64,000 nt of DNA from the NCBI GenBank assembly GCA_020024755.1, contig JAHHTH010000002.1:62001-126000 (forward strand), given 5' to 3'. This stretch comes from Mycoplasmataceae bacterium (GTDB taxonomy: Bacteria; Bacillota_I; Bacilli_A; Mycoplasmatales; Mycoplasmoidaceae). The position numbers and the translations under genes were made by a program. Positions within the stretch are counted from its first letter, which is position 1, and each line of letters opens with the position of its first letter. Below the pieces are notes generated by a model. The model saw only the letters and a list, made by a program, of their open reading frames with translations. It made no database searches and was not told where the DNA came from. This document shows, one piece after another, positions 1 through 11,053 of the stretch.

Positions 1-1021
1 TGATTTTAACTGTAGCATTGTTTAACAACATAAGTGCTGCTAATGGTTTAGCAACTATATTACTTCTTCCAATGATAACAACATCCTTTGATTCTAACTC
101 TACTCCATAAAATTGAAGTAGTTTAATAACCCCATAAGGTGTACAAGGAATAAGTGAGTTATCATTAATATTTCCAGTTCATAAATTACCTACATTTAAT
201 GGATGAAAACAATCAGTATCTTTATTAGGTGAAACAGTTAAATTAATAACATGTTCATCGATGTGTTTAGGTAATGGTTTTTGAATTAAGATACCATGGA
301 CATTTTGGTCTTTATTAAGTTCTTCAATTTTATTTACTAAATCAGTTTGAGTAATAGTGTCTTCAAGTTTGATAAGATCTACATCAATTCCAAGTTCTTT
401 ACCAAGTTTAGATTTGTTGTTCACATAAACTGAACTACCATAATCATTTCCAACTTGGATGATAGCTAGTTTTGGTTTGATGTGATGTTTATGTTCTAGT
501 TGTTCTTTTTCAGCAATCATTTTAGACTTTAATGAGTCAACACAAGGTTTAGAAAAAAGAATCTTATCTTTGTAAGAACTATAAGTTTCAATTTTAAATT
601 CATTGCAATCTTTTGTGTTAATAAGATTGAAGAAATTCATATTAAGATTTAATGTTGTATCACAATCATAACTATTAGGTAATTTACTAATTAAAAGCTC
701 ATCGTAATATGGTTCAAATAATTTATAGATTGCTTTACCACCTATAACAAATACATCTTCATTTTTAGCTAAATTTAAAACAACATTAATATCATTAGTA
801 ACTATAGCACCTTCTACTTGTTGTAGAGTGTTACTAAAGATGATATTTTTTCTATTAGGTAGAAGTCTACCAATTGATTCAAAAGTCTTTCTTCCCATTA
901 CTACTGTGTGACCTGAAGTAGTGGATTTAAAATGTTCCATTTCTGATTTGATATTTCATGGTAATTTGTTATCTTTTCCGATGCCATTATTTGCATCTGT
1001 ACATACTATCATTTTAAGCAT
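1..1021 (-). CDS. DHFR-FolD fusion protein (3' end outside window)
   Basis: The N-terminal ~165 residues are a dihydrofolate reductase: [19 protein letters not shown] (its W is a TGA codon), GRKTFESIG and [11 protein letters not shown]. From residue ~170 the same frame becomes FolD, methylene-THF dehydrogenase/cyclohydrolase, with QVGND..SxVYVxxK, the [12 protein letters not shown] loop and PCTPYGV, followed by the start of the NAD(P) fold ([15 protein letters not shown]) up to the window edge. About 340 residues are visible. One chain would therefore regenerate THF from DHF and interconvert methylene- and formyl-THF, next to the ThyA that makes DHF. ATG at 1021 lies 3 nt after the thyA stop; ATG at 1012 is an alternative start. 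The fusion is read directly: no stop lies between the two domains under code 4. Confidence 0.93.
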
Positions 1022-1024
1022 AAC

Positions 1025-1888
1025 TTATACCGCAACAGGAGCCTTGATGAATGGGTCTGGATCATAACCTTCTAATTCAAAATCATCAGCAACATAATCA
1101 AAGAAATTCTTTTTAGTTTTAATAATTAATTTAGGTAATTTCTTTGGTGTACGAGCTAATTGAGTATTTACTTGTTCTAAGTGGTTTGTGTAGATGTGAC
1201 AGTCTCCAGTTGTATGAATAAATTCACCTGGTTTTAAACCACATTCATTAGCAATCATAATTGTTAGTAAAGAGTATGAAGCAATATTAAAAGGAACTCC
1301 TAAAAATAGGTCTGCACTTCTTTGGTAAAGTTGACAAGATAATACACCATCTTCAACAATGAATTGAAATAAACTGTGACAAGGAGGTAGTAGCATATTA
1401 TCTACTTCACATGGGTTTCATGCAGAGATAATTAATCTTCTACTATCTGGGTTTGTTTTAATTTGATCAAGAAGTTTTTTTAATTGATCAACACCATTAA
1501 AATCTCTTCATTGTTTTCCATAAACTGGACCAAGGTTTCCATGCTTTTTAGCAAAGTTAGCATCAGCTTTAATTTTGTCTACGAATTCTTGTTGAGTTTC
1601 ACCTTTATAGTCTGGTGATTTTTTGTATTGTTCATATGGTCATTCATTTCAAATATTAACATTATTATCAACTAAATATTTGATGTTTGTATCACCTTTA
1701 ATGAATCATAATAGTTCATGTAGAATAGCATTAAAATTTACTTTCTTAGTTGTTAAAATTGGAAAGCCTTGAGTAAGATCATATCTTGTTTGAGTGCCAA
1801 ATACAGAGATAGTATTTACACCAGTACGGTTTGTCTTTTCTTTACCATGAGTTTTAACATGGTTTAATAATTCTAAATATTGTTTCAT
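1025..1888 (-). CDS. thyA: Thymidylate synthase
   Basis: This 287-aa ThyA converts dUMP to dTMP using methylene-THF and releases DHF, the substrate of the DHFR domain encoded just downstream. Visible motifs are [12 protein letters not shown] near the N-terminus, the active-site PPCHSLFQF with its catalytic Cys, and the C-terminal KAPVAV tail that closes the site. The frame crosses several TGA(Trp) codons. A strong GGAAGG ribosome site lies 2 nt before the ATG. Third gene of the tkt-pfkA-thyA-folA/D operon, 14 nt after the pfkA stop. Length and motifs are ordinary for the family. Confidence 0.96.
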
Positions 1889-1902
1889 AACCTTCCTAAC
1901 TA

Positions 1903-2898
1903 TTATTTTTTGTTATCAATTACATTAATTAATTTAAGTGCTTCATGTACTTTCTTTTCGTTTTCAACTCTATCAAAATTTTCTTCAATTGAAGTTTGGA
2001 TAGTTCTGTCTCCATCAATACCAATAGCTACATTAAATACACCTGATTTTGCTAAGTTAATTGCATGTCTTGAAATTCTATCTGCATTATATCTTTCAAT
2101 AGCTGTTGGGTGAGCTCCACGTTGAACAAAACCTATAACGTGGTTCTTTGTAGGTACGGCAGTTTTTTCTTCTACATATTTTCTTAAATCATTAAGGTGC
2201 ATTGGTTCTCCATCTTTACCAGTATAAATTAATTCAGTGATTAAGATAAGTGCAGATTTTTTGTTTGGTTGAGCTTTAATACGTTTTACAATATCAACTA
2301 CTTCATCTGGAGTTTTTACATTGTAAGGTGTAATGATGTAATCAACGTTACAAGCAAATGCTGCTGCGATTGTAAGGTCACTACATTTTCTTCCCATAAT
2401 TTCAACTAACATTGTATTACCATGTGTTTCACAAGTTGCTCTTAGCATATCAATTGTATCCACACAAGCTGCTAGAGCTGATACATAACCAATTGTATAT
2501 TCAGTATGGCTAACATCGTTATCAATAGTACAAGGAATATCAATTACTTTAATTCCTCTTTTTACTAATTTTTTAGATCCAGCAAATGTTCCGTTTCCAC
2601 CTAGTGCAAAAACAAGTTCAATACCATGTTTCTTTAGGTTAGCAGTACATTGATCAGCCACTGCTTCATCTTTAAATTCTGGGAATCTACTACTTAAGAT
2701 AATTGAACCTGCTAAGTTTGATGCAGAGTCTACTAATCTTTGGTTACAAAGTTTAATTCTATCTTCATACATTCCTTTATAACCTTCAAGGATGACATAA
2801 GTTTCTCATCCTAGTTTGTTTGCTTCTTGTGTTAAAGTAGCAATCGCTTTATTCATACCTGGTGCATCTCCACCAGAAGTTAAAATACCAATTTTCAT
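1903..2898 (-). CDS. pfkA: 6-phosphofructokinase, divergent
   Basis: 331 aa, aligned by eye along the whole bacterial ATP-PFK fold: [17 protein letters not shown] (the Arg72 region), CTIDND (catalytic Asp127 region), VEIMGR and FVQRG (Arg243 region). It would phosphorylate fructose-6-phosphate in glycolysis. Two usually conserved residues differ: GGDGS is GGNGT (E. coli Asp103, Mg-ATP binding), and the Arg162 position falls on an Asn in [13 protein letters not shown]. The PFK signature His before QRG is Phe. The GGDD pattern typical of PPi-dependent enzymes is absent. A good AAGGAG lies before the ATG at 2898, 11 nt downstream of the tkt stop. Family certain; altered kinetics or donor use is inference. 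Confidence 0.93.
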
Positions 2899-2909
2899 AA
2901 TCTTACTCC

Positions 2910-4874
2910 TTATTCATTAATTATTTCTTGACATTTCTTTAAGATATTTTCTACATTGAATCCTTTTTCTTTATACAATGTTTCACCATCCATTGATAAA
3001 CCAAATGTAGTTGCTCTTAATGTTTTTACTTTCTTAGTATATTTAGATAGTAAATATCAGTATGTATCACTAGATGCTTCTACAGCAATAACACCATTTC
3101 TTGATTTAATAGTTTCTTTGATATATTTTGCATCTTGGTTTAAGAATAGTTTTAAACATGGACATGATACAACTTTGATGTTAAGTCCATAAGCATCCTT
3201 AATTGATTCAATTGATTTCATTACTAATTCTAATTCACTACCATTTGAGATTAGTGTAATATCTGGGTTTTCATCTTCATAAACAACATACGCTCCTTTA
3301 GCTACATTATTTATAGATGTATCATAACCTGATTGCATCCCTTGTCTTGTTAACACTAAAGCGTATGTTTTATTTTTATTAGTTAAACATAAGTTAAGTG
3401 CACCAATTGTTTCTTTTTCATCAGCTGGTCTTAATACATATACATTATCAATTGCACGTAGCATTGGGATTTGATCATAAGGTTGGTGAGTAGGACCATC
3501 TGCTCCAACTTTATATGTATCGTGAGTCAAGATGTAGTTGCTTGGAATTTTTGCCATAGCACCAACTCTTATGGCAGACTTAGCATAATCTGCAAAAGAT
3601 AAGAATGTTCCTGCAAAAGACATTAACCCACCATGATATAAAATTCCATTTTGAATTCCGGCCATTGAGAATTCTCTTACCCCTACCATAACATATGGTG
3701 CTTTTGGGTCATCATTAAATGCCTTATCACCTATCTTACAGTTTGTAGTAGAAGCTAAGTCAGCACTTAGTGTCATAATATCTGGACAATCTGATAATTG
3801 GCTAAAGAATGTTTTTAGATATGTTTTAGAAGCATCATTCAATTTTGAAACATCAGCAATATCAAGATATTTACAGAAGTTATCAAATTCGCCTTTAAAG
3901 TTATTTAAGAATTCTTCAACAAGTTTAGGTTCTTTTTGTTTGTAGTCTGATAATAATTGTTTTCATTCATTGTATTTAGCATTTCCACGTGCTGTAACAT
4001 TATTGTAGAAGTGATCATATATTTCTTCTGGGAATTCAAAGTTCTTATAATCCATTGCATAGAAATTGTTTGCATATTCAAGTTCTTTATCACTAATACC
4101 AAGTCCATGAGCTTTATTACTAGCAGCAGCAGTTGTACCTTCTCCGATTGTAGTTTTAACTTCAATGAAGGTTGGTTTATCAATTGATTGTTGTGCTTTT
4201 TGAACTGCAGCTGTAATTTCTTCAACATCATTTTTACATTGGATGTAGTTTCAATTTTGAGATTCAACTCTCATTTTCATATTTTCAATGTTTACTTGAG
4301 TTACTGCTGAATCTAATTGATAATCATTAGAGTCATATAGGAAGATTAATTTATTCAATTTTAATTTTCCAGCAATAGACATAGCTTCATATGAGATACC
4401 TTCTTGTAAATCACCATCTCCACAAACACAGTAAGTGTAGTGGTCAATTAATTTAGCAATAGGTGCTCATCTATTTTCTAGATATTTTTGTGCAAGAGCC
4501 ATTCCAACTGCATTTGATGTTCCTTGGCCTAATGGACCTGTTGAAGCATCTACTCAGTTGTAATCTTCATATTCTGGGTGACCAGGATATCACTTAGATC
4601 CTAGTCTGAATTTTTTGAATTCTTCTTTTTCAATCAGCTTAGCAAAGTGGAAGATAGTATAGATGCTTAAACATCCATGACCACCACTTAGAACAAATCT
4701 ATCTCTATTTAGTCATTTATTTTCTTTATCCGAAATATTAATAAATCGTGTATATAAAGTGTAAGTAATGTTACTAGCACTCATAGCCATACCAGTGTGA
4801 CCACTTTTGGCATGATTTAGTGCTTGTAGCGATAGACTACGCATTGCTAATACATATTTATTGTATTGTTGCAT
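2910..4874 (-). CDS. tkt: Transketolase
   Basis: 654 aa, normal length for a thiamine-diphosphate transketolase that moves two-carbon units between sugar phosphates in the non-oxidative pentose phosphate pathway. Seen in order: [19 protein letters not shown], the TPP/metal motif [18 protein letters not shown]...NDYQ, the pyrimidine-domain STTNCKIGD and [27 protein letters not shown], and a C-terminal domain ending [15 protein letters not shown]. Many Trp are TGA. GGAGGG lies 8 nt before the ATG and a TATAAT box lies just upstream, so this is the first gene of the operon reading to folA/D. Confidence 0.95.
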
Positions 4875-4894
4875 ATAAAAAACCCTCCAATGTC

Positions 4895-4900
4895 ATTATA
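4895..4900 (-). promoter_or_regulatory. -10 box for the tkt-pfkA-thyA-folA/D operon
   Basis: A perfect TATAAT, in the context TATTATAATGACA on the minus strand, ends about 20 nt before the tkt ATG. That leaves room for a short leader with the GGAGGG ribosome site. No other promoter-like box was noticed between the four operon genes. Confidence 0.65.
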
Positions 4901-4946
4901 ATACACATTTGGAGAGTTTATTTATTTATAAATAATAATTCTAAAA

Positions 4947-5513
4947 TTAGTCAACTAAGTAAATGTTTTTAGAAGTGTTTAAACGTTCTTTTTTAATTAA
5001 TTGTTTTAATTCATTAAAGAATTTTTGATTAGAAATACCATCAAATAATTTGATTAATTGTTTCTTTTCAATTCCAATTTCAGGATCACAATTATATTCA
5101 TTTTCAATAATTGGTCTAATTTCACTGTAGCTTGAAGCAATTAATGTATACATTGCTGCAAAGTCAAATCAGAATAATCTTCTGTTGTTAACAAAGATGT
5201 TAGTGATGATATCTCTGTCTCATGTTTTTGAATTTTCGTTGAAAGCAACTTTAAATACAAAAAGAATGTAGTTGAAGAATTCATCTCTGAATAATGGATC
5301 ATTCTTTAATGAGTGAACAAATAATCCTTTGTAATACTTGTTTAATCTATCTCCTAAGTCTAGATTATCTATATCACCCATTTGAAAAATTCATTGATAG
5401 TGTCTAATGATTTCATTAGTTAACACTGTTGGATTGTTAATGTTCTTTCCAATTGTTTTTCAAACAGTTGGATCGTTCTTTTTAATAAATTTTGCAAATT
5501 CTTTTGTGTTCAT
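4947..5513 (-). CDS. Hypothetical protein, 188 aa
   Basis: Not recognised. The frame opens at ATG 5513 and crosses four TGA(Trp) codons. The product is soluble, mixed-charge and predicted largely helical, with an aromatic stretch (NNRRLFWFDFAAMYTLIASSY) in the second half and no signal peptide or membrane span. It is transcribed convergently to nothing and stands between the tkt operon (same strand, downstream) and divergent truB. There is no ribosome site; a TATAAT sits exactly 7 nt before the ATG, so it may be translated from a leaderless message. Confidence 0.75.
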
Positions 5514-5520
5514 ATTAAAA

Positions 5521-5526
5521 ATTATA
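5521..5526 (-). promoter_or_regulatory. TATAAT 7 nt before the start codon at 5513
   Basis: Minus-strand TATAAT is followed by TTTTAAT and then ATG. Transcription normally starts 6-7 nt after the -10 box, which would put the first nucleotide at or next to the A of the start codon. Confidence 0.6.
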
Positions 5527-5571
5527 CAATAAATTGCTCTTTTTTATTACCATTAAATAGGTATATTCGCT

Positions 5572-6243
5572 ATGGCAAAGAATGTTTTTATCATTGATAA
5601 ACCTAAAAATTGAACCTCTAACTATACAATACAATACATAAAAAGTAACACTAAAATTAAAAAAATAGGTCATGGTGGAACCCTTGATCCTATTGCTACA
5701 GGTGTACTTGTAATAGGTGTTAATGATGGTACAAAAGAGCTTAATCAACACCTTAATGAAACTAAAGAATATATAGCAACTTTGGAGTTTGGATATAGCA
5801 CTACTACCTATGATTCAGAGGGTGAAATTACTGCTAAATCTGACTACATACCTTCTATAGAAGAAGTGCAAAAATTCTGTGAAAATATCAAAAATAATAC
5901 CTATGAACAAGAGGTTCCATTATACTCAGCTGTGAAGGTTTCTGGCAAGGAATTATACAAGTATGCAAGAAGTGGAGAAACTGTAGATTTACCTAAGAAA
6001 ATAGTCCAATTATTAGACTGAAAAATCATCAATTTTGAGGGTAAAAAATTAGAAATTTTACTCTTAGTTTCCAAAGGATTTTACATTAGATCATTTATAA
6101 ATGATCTAGCCAAAAACACTAATTCTTGTGCCACAATGACAGATTTAAGAAGAACAAAAAGCGGCAATTACATAATTGAGGAAGCCTTCAAAATAGCTGA
6201 TTTTATTGATTTTTTTAATAAAAAATCTAATAAATCCATATAA
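5572..6243 (+). CDS. truB: tRNA pseudouridine-55 synthase
   Basis: 223 aa. TruB isomerises U55 in the T-loop of tRNAs. The catalytic motif GHGGTLDPIATGVLVIG, with the essential Asp, is near residue 40. Other family blocks are the substrate-binding VPLYSAVKVSGKELYKYAR and KGFYIRSFINDLA, and the late LRRTKSGNY. It is short because it lacks the C-terminal PUA-like extension, as in other mollicutes. Start: ATG 5572, giving MAKNVFIIDKPKNW, which fits the family N-terminus; no strong ribosome site. Confidence 0.95.
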
Positions 6244-6293
6244 ATTTTATTTATATGCCCACTTATTATATATATTTATAGGGCAATGAGTGG

Positions 6294-6299
6294 TATAAT
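6294..6299 (+). promoter_or_regulatory. -10 box for the 6325-15547 operon
   Basis: A perfect TATAAT lies 25 nt before the first ATG of the five-gene cluster; no clear -35 was seen. No terminator or further strong promoter was noticed before the hairpin at 15557, consistent with one long transcript. Confidence 0.55.
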
Positions 6300-6324
6300 T
6301 AATTAGAAAATTGTTATTAAGTAT

Positions 6325-6741
6325 ATGAATATGAAGTCGACGTCAAAGAAAATTAGTATTGTGATTTCAGTGGTAACTACCCTATTGGTAGTTGCACTTT
6401 TAACAATGTCTGTAATTCTTTGTTTGTCGAATGGGGAATCATCTACTTCAACTTCAGGAGTGTCTGCAAAGTTCATGGCTGAAGTGATAACACATGACCC
6501 AACAAAATTGGATTTACCTGCTTGGGTAATTGACACAATTTTGATTATGATTTATGTGATTATCGGAGTTCTAGGGACAGGGATTATCTGCTACTTGATT
6601 TACATCATTACGTGATCAATCAAGAGAAGAACTGGTACTCTATCAGCTCAAGTTTCACACCAAGAAGAAGAACATGAAGGTAACCCAAACCTTGTAAAAC
6701 TTACTTTAGGAGAGGAGGTAGCTAATGAAAAATCTAACTAA
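6325..6741 (+). CDS. Small two-span membrane protein
   Basis: 138 aa, not recognised. Two hydrophobic helices are visible: residues ~9-34 (ISIVISVVTTLLVVALLTMS) and ~70-98 (TILIMIYVIIGVLGTGIICY). A Ser/Thr-rich extracellular-type loop lies between them, and the C-terminal tail is basic then acidic. Its last 17 nt overlap the start of the next gene, and the ribosome site for that gene (GGAGAGGAGG) lies inside it, so the two are translationally coupled. First gene of the coiled-coil/SF1 ATPase operon; a membrane anchor for that complex is a guess from context only. Start could also be ATG 6331. Confidence 0.75.
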
Positions 6742-8659
6742 GGCTTTAGATGAAGAACAACAATCTGCTGAGAAAGTTAATTTCCAAGAAGAACTAGAAA
6801 AAGCTGAAGCTGCTAAGAAAAAGGCTGAAAAAGAAGCTGCCAAAGCTGAAAAAGCAAAACAAAAAGCTATCGCTAAACACCCTACAGCATCAAAAACAGA
6901 TGAAAAAGACTCTAGTCTTCAAGCTGAAATTGATGAATTTAAGCATTTTAACCCTACTCCTCTAGAAGTAAAACCAGAAGATTCAGAAACTCCAGCAATT
7001 AAAGCAAAAGTAAAAATTAATACTGAATTAGTATTAAACATTAGAAGATACAACAAATATATCGATTACCTACCATCTGACTTTACTGTTCAAATGGTTA
7101 AGAGCATCTTTATCCTACAACACAAGATGGCACTTCCTAAAGGAACAAAGGTAAGTGTTAAACTATATCCTAACGATACTGAAAAGACTTTAAAGGTTAT
7201 TGTTGCAGTTGATAGATTCTATAAACAAGGTTTATTAATCCACCAAAACAGAATGTTTGATCCATTCTGAATTATTGGTTTTGGAACATATTCATTAATC
7301 GTTACTAACGAAAGACCAATTGAAAACAAGTATAGAGTAAACAACATCCATGCTTTTGCTTATTCTCAATCTCAAAAGATGAAGAATAAGAGAATCTCTC
7401 CTAAAAATACTAACAAGTCTAAATCAGCTTTCCAAGTTGAAGAAGACTTCATTAGAGCTAGAGATAACAAAAACTGATATCTTGAACAATATGTAGAAGG
7501 TTTAAACAGAATTCGTAACGTGGAATGAGAATGTCACCCAAGAATTAGTGTTAACTGAACAACTAGAATTGTTAAATTAGACCTATACCTTAAGATTGAT
7601 AAGATGAAAGATGAAATGCGTAAAACTAAATGAGTTTATGTAGATTCATTCACTGTAAAAGCAGGAAGAGTATTAGATATAGATAAGAAAACTAAGATTG
7701 TAGACATTGACTCATTAATGTATTTAGTAGCTTTAAATGCTATATATAAGAATATAAAGATCTTCTCATATAAGACATTATATGAATCTTATAAGATTCT
7801 AGCAGCTGAAATGATGTCTAAAGGTTATAGACTAAAAAGAATTAGCGCTCAAAACTTAAATACATTAAAGATTGTTGACTTCTCTACACACTTTAGATGT
7901 AAGAATGTTATTTTTAATGATTCAATTCTTCACATTATGAACCTAATGTCATCTCATGAAGACTACTATAGAATGAAATATGCATATACAGTTCAAAAAG
8001 ATCCATCTCTATTATTTAGTGACTTTGTTGTTAGAGAATTTAAAACTGTTAAAGTTAATGAATTATCAACTATCATTAAGAACCAAGAAGAAAAATATTG
8101 AATGGAACAAATCAAGAAACTTGATGAACTTAACAATAAAGTTGATTCTAAGAACAAAGACTTCTATATTAATAACTATAATGTATTAAAGCTAACTGGA
8201 AATGTCCACAAAGATGTTGAATCATACTTAATGGGTGTAATTAAAGGTGAAAAAGATGAAATTACACGTATTTCACAATTAGGTCAAGAATTACTTCAAA
8301 TTGATGAAGACCCAAGATTTACAAAGAAGGAATCTCAAGAGTTAAAGAAAGTTGCTAAGAAGCTAGATGAAAACTATAGAGAATTATTCGAAAGCATCGA
8401 TGGCAAAGAAATGAAGAAACTTGAAAAGATTAAACCTATCAAGATAAAAGAAAAATCTAAAAAGAAAAACAAAAAAGCAAAAGCTAAATCTGAAGAAGCT
8501 GCACCAGCAGATAACCAAGCACAACAATATGCAGACCAACAAGCATATGCAGAACAAGGCTATGCTGATCAAGGGTATGCAGATCAAGGTTATGCAGAAC
8601 AAGGTTATGACTATGATCCAAATGCTGTAGGTGGCAATGAAGGAGTTAACAATGGCTAA
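6725..8659 (+). CDS. Charged coiled-coil protein with YADQG repeat tail
   Basis: 644 aa, no recognised enzyme domain and no membrane span. Residues ~20-60 are an Ala/Lys/Glu coiled coil (AEAAKKKAEKEAAKAEKAK). The middle (~110-480) is a folded-looking region rich in TGA-coded Trp. Residues ~560-595 are a Lys-rich stretch, followed by a Gln/Ala/Tyr tail with tandem GYADQ/GYAEQ units ending in YDYDPNA. Low-complexity Tyr/Gly/Gln tails and Lys/Glu coiled coils recall mycoplasma cytoskeletal or attachment-organelle proteins, but no homologue is claimed. The start overlaps the previous gene, and its stop overlaps the next ATG by 8 nt. Confidence 0.85.
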
Positions 8660-11027
8660 GGAAAAACTAAACTCGCTTCAACAAGAAATCTTATTACAAG
8701 AACAGATTACTGTTGCTAATGAAATTAACAAACTAGAATTTGATATTGAAAACGGTGTTGTAAACATTCCAAGAAACAACAAGTTCCGTTTCTGAGTATC
8801 ATTCTTTACTATTTTAACTTTCATTATCTTTGCAATATATGTACTAATTATTATGTTGGTTCCTGATATGGTTAATATTGAATCAGTAGCTAAACAAAGA
8901 CAAATGGTTGTTGGCTGTTCAATAATAATGGTATTAGTGCCAGTATTCCTATTATTATATTTAACATGTTCTTCATTACGTATTAAAACAAAGAACTCAT
9001 TACAAAAACGTGTTAACCAAGCAATGTTAACTAGACTTTTAGAATATTACAAAATGCTAAAATTCGAATTTGACCCAGAACGTTATAAAGTTTATGATGA
9101 TAGTTTCGTTGTTGACTTAGACGAAAATGGTAACTTAATTAAATATGTAAGATTCTATAATGATGACGGTTCAATTACTACAAGACCATTCAAAGATACA
9201 CAAGAATTAAGAAAGTTCATTGATGAATCTGAAGAACAAAGAAGATTAAAACTTGAAAATGAAGCTTTAATGAGAAAAGTTTCAAAACTTGATGAAATGA
9301 GCCAAAACTTCAACTCATTTGATCTTATTGAAAACAATGCACCTTCAAAATATGTTGTTGAAGATTCAAACATTGGTACTATCAAACTTGTTAGAGAAAA
9401 TACTGACTTCTATCCAGATCAATATGAAGATAAAGTATTCAAATGATTCAACAAAGAAGATTTCAGAGATGCACAAGAATTTAGAGAATCACTTAGAGGT
9501 AACATTCTTGCTAACTCATGAGACAATGGTGAAAACGTTATCTGTGATGCTTCTTGATTAAAAGATGATCCTTCATTAGATAAGAAAAACAACTCAGTAT
9601 TCTTCAAACACTATGACTTAACTAAACAATTAGGTCAAACAGCAGACGTTGTTTCATTCATTAACTTAATTAAGAACTTCGACTTAGCTAAGAACCCAGA
9701 AATCGACTGAATTAATACTATCGATCCAAAAGACGTTGGTCAAACTAAACTTAAGAAGTACAACGAATTAATGAAAGAGTATGAAGAAAGAGCTCTTGCA
9801 TTAACAGCTGAACAAATTAGACTAGAAACAATCTTAAAGAACTCTAAATCTAAAATTCTTAAAGTACAACTTGTTGATAGTGTTGGGGTTGATACATATG
9901 AAAAATTCGATCCATATAAAAACATTAGAAAAGAATTAGATAAACAACAACGTAGAGTTGAAGAAATCCAAAAAGCAAAAGATTTATTTAAACAATACGG
10001 ACTAGAAGAAACTAACTTTGAAGGTTTAACAATTAAGGAAATTAAGAAGTTAACAAATGAAAAAGTTAAAGAAGCTAGAAGATTAAAAGAATTATCTAAT
10101 GAAGGTAATATCGACGAACTTGTAAAACTTAATAATGAAATTGCAAGAATTAAGGATGAAAAGTTCAAAGAAATTCACATGCCTAATGAAAAATATGAAA
10201 ATGAAGAAGGTAAGTGAGAATACCATGACGGTGCTGGTAACTACTTCGAATTAAATGAAGATAATGAATGAGTACCAACTGAACATGCAGCGCTTAAATT
10301 CGAAGCTAACAAAGAATCTCGTGTTGCTAAAGCTCAACAAAAATACTATGACAATCAACGTAAGAAGATTGAACAAGACAAACTTGACATGGAAAACAAA
10401 GTTAAAGAGCTTGAACAACTTGCTAACTTAAAAGAAGAAAAGCAATACAAGAAGAAGAAAGCTAAAGAAGATAGACAAGAAGCTAAGCGACTTGCTAAAG
10501 AAGAAAAAGAAAAGCAAAAGCAACTTGTGAAAGAATCAATTGAATCTGAAAGACAAAGTACTGAAGAATATCAAGAACAATTCAACAAAGCTGCTAAGTA
10601 TGTAGAAGTACACAATGCTAATGAACCATTCATTGGACCAGACGGTAAATACTTCTACCACGATGGTATGGGAAATTACTTCTCAACCGATGAAAATAAC
10701 AACTGAGTTCCAGTTGCACCACTTGTAGATGAAGTTAATCCATTTGAAGTTATAGAAGAAAAAGATAAGAAGAAGATTCTAAAACAACAAATGAAAGATT
10801 TAAAGAAACATCAAGAAGAAATTGAAAAGCAAGAAAAGGAACAATCACAAGCTCAAGAAGCCGCACAAGCCGCTACGACAGACACGCAACAAGCCTCAGG
10901 AGCTACAGTCAATGCAGATGGAAGTCAACAATGACAAGATGAAAATGGTACATGATGATACCTAGACGCACAAGGAAATTATTACTATAGTGATGGAACT
11001 AATTGAATTCCATATACACAACAATAG
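8652..11027 (+). CDS. Membrane coiled-coil protein with three EAGR-like aromatic/Gly boxes
   Basis: 791 aa. Two transmembrane helices at ~47-70 and ~86-106 are followed by a long cytoplasmic-type region with coiled coils (~180-215, ~370-510, ~555-640, ~695-740). Between the coils are three copies of a ~25-residue box: WEYHDGAGNYFELNEDNEW (~522), YFYHDGMGNYFSTDENNNW (~667) and WWYLDAQGNYYYSDGTNW (~767, at the C-terminus). The pattern aromatic pair, D-x-x-G-N-Y-[FY], acidic turn, x-W-[VI]-P matches the idea of the EAGR box known only from terminal-organelle/gliding proteins such as HMW1, TopJ and P200. Assignment is by eye. OCRE-like or wall-binding aromatic repeats are alternatives. GGAG precedes ATG 8652 inside the upstream gene. 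Confidence 0.85.
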
Positions 11028-11053
11028 TATAGGAAAGTACAAAGGAGAAAATT

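Noticed and set aside
3957..4187. Cys/Phe/Ile-rich open frame opposite tkt.
   Set aside because: It is the antisense shadow of a conserved tkt region on the other strand.
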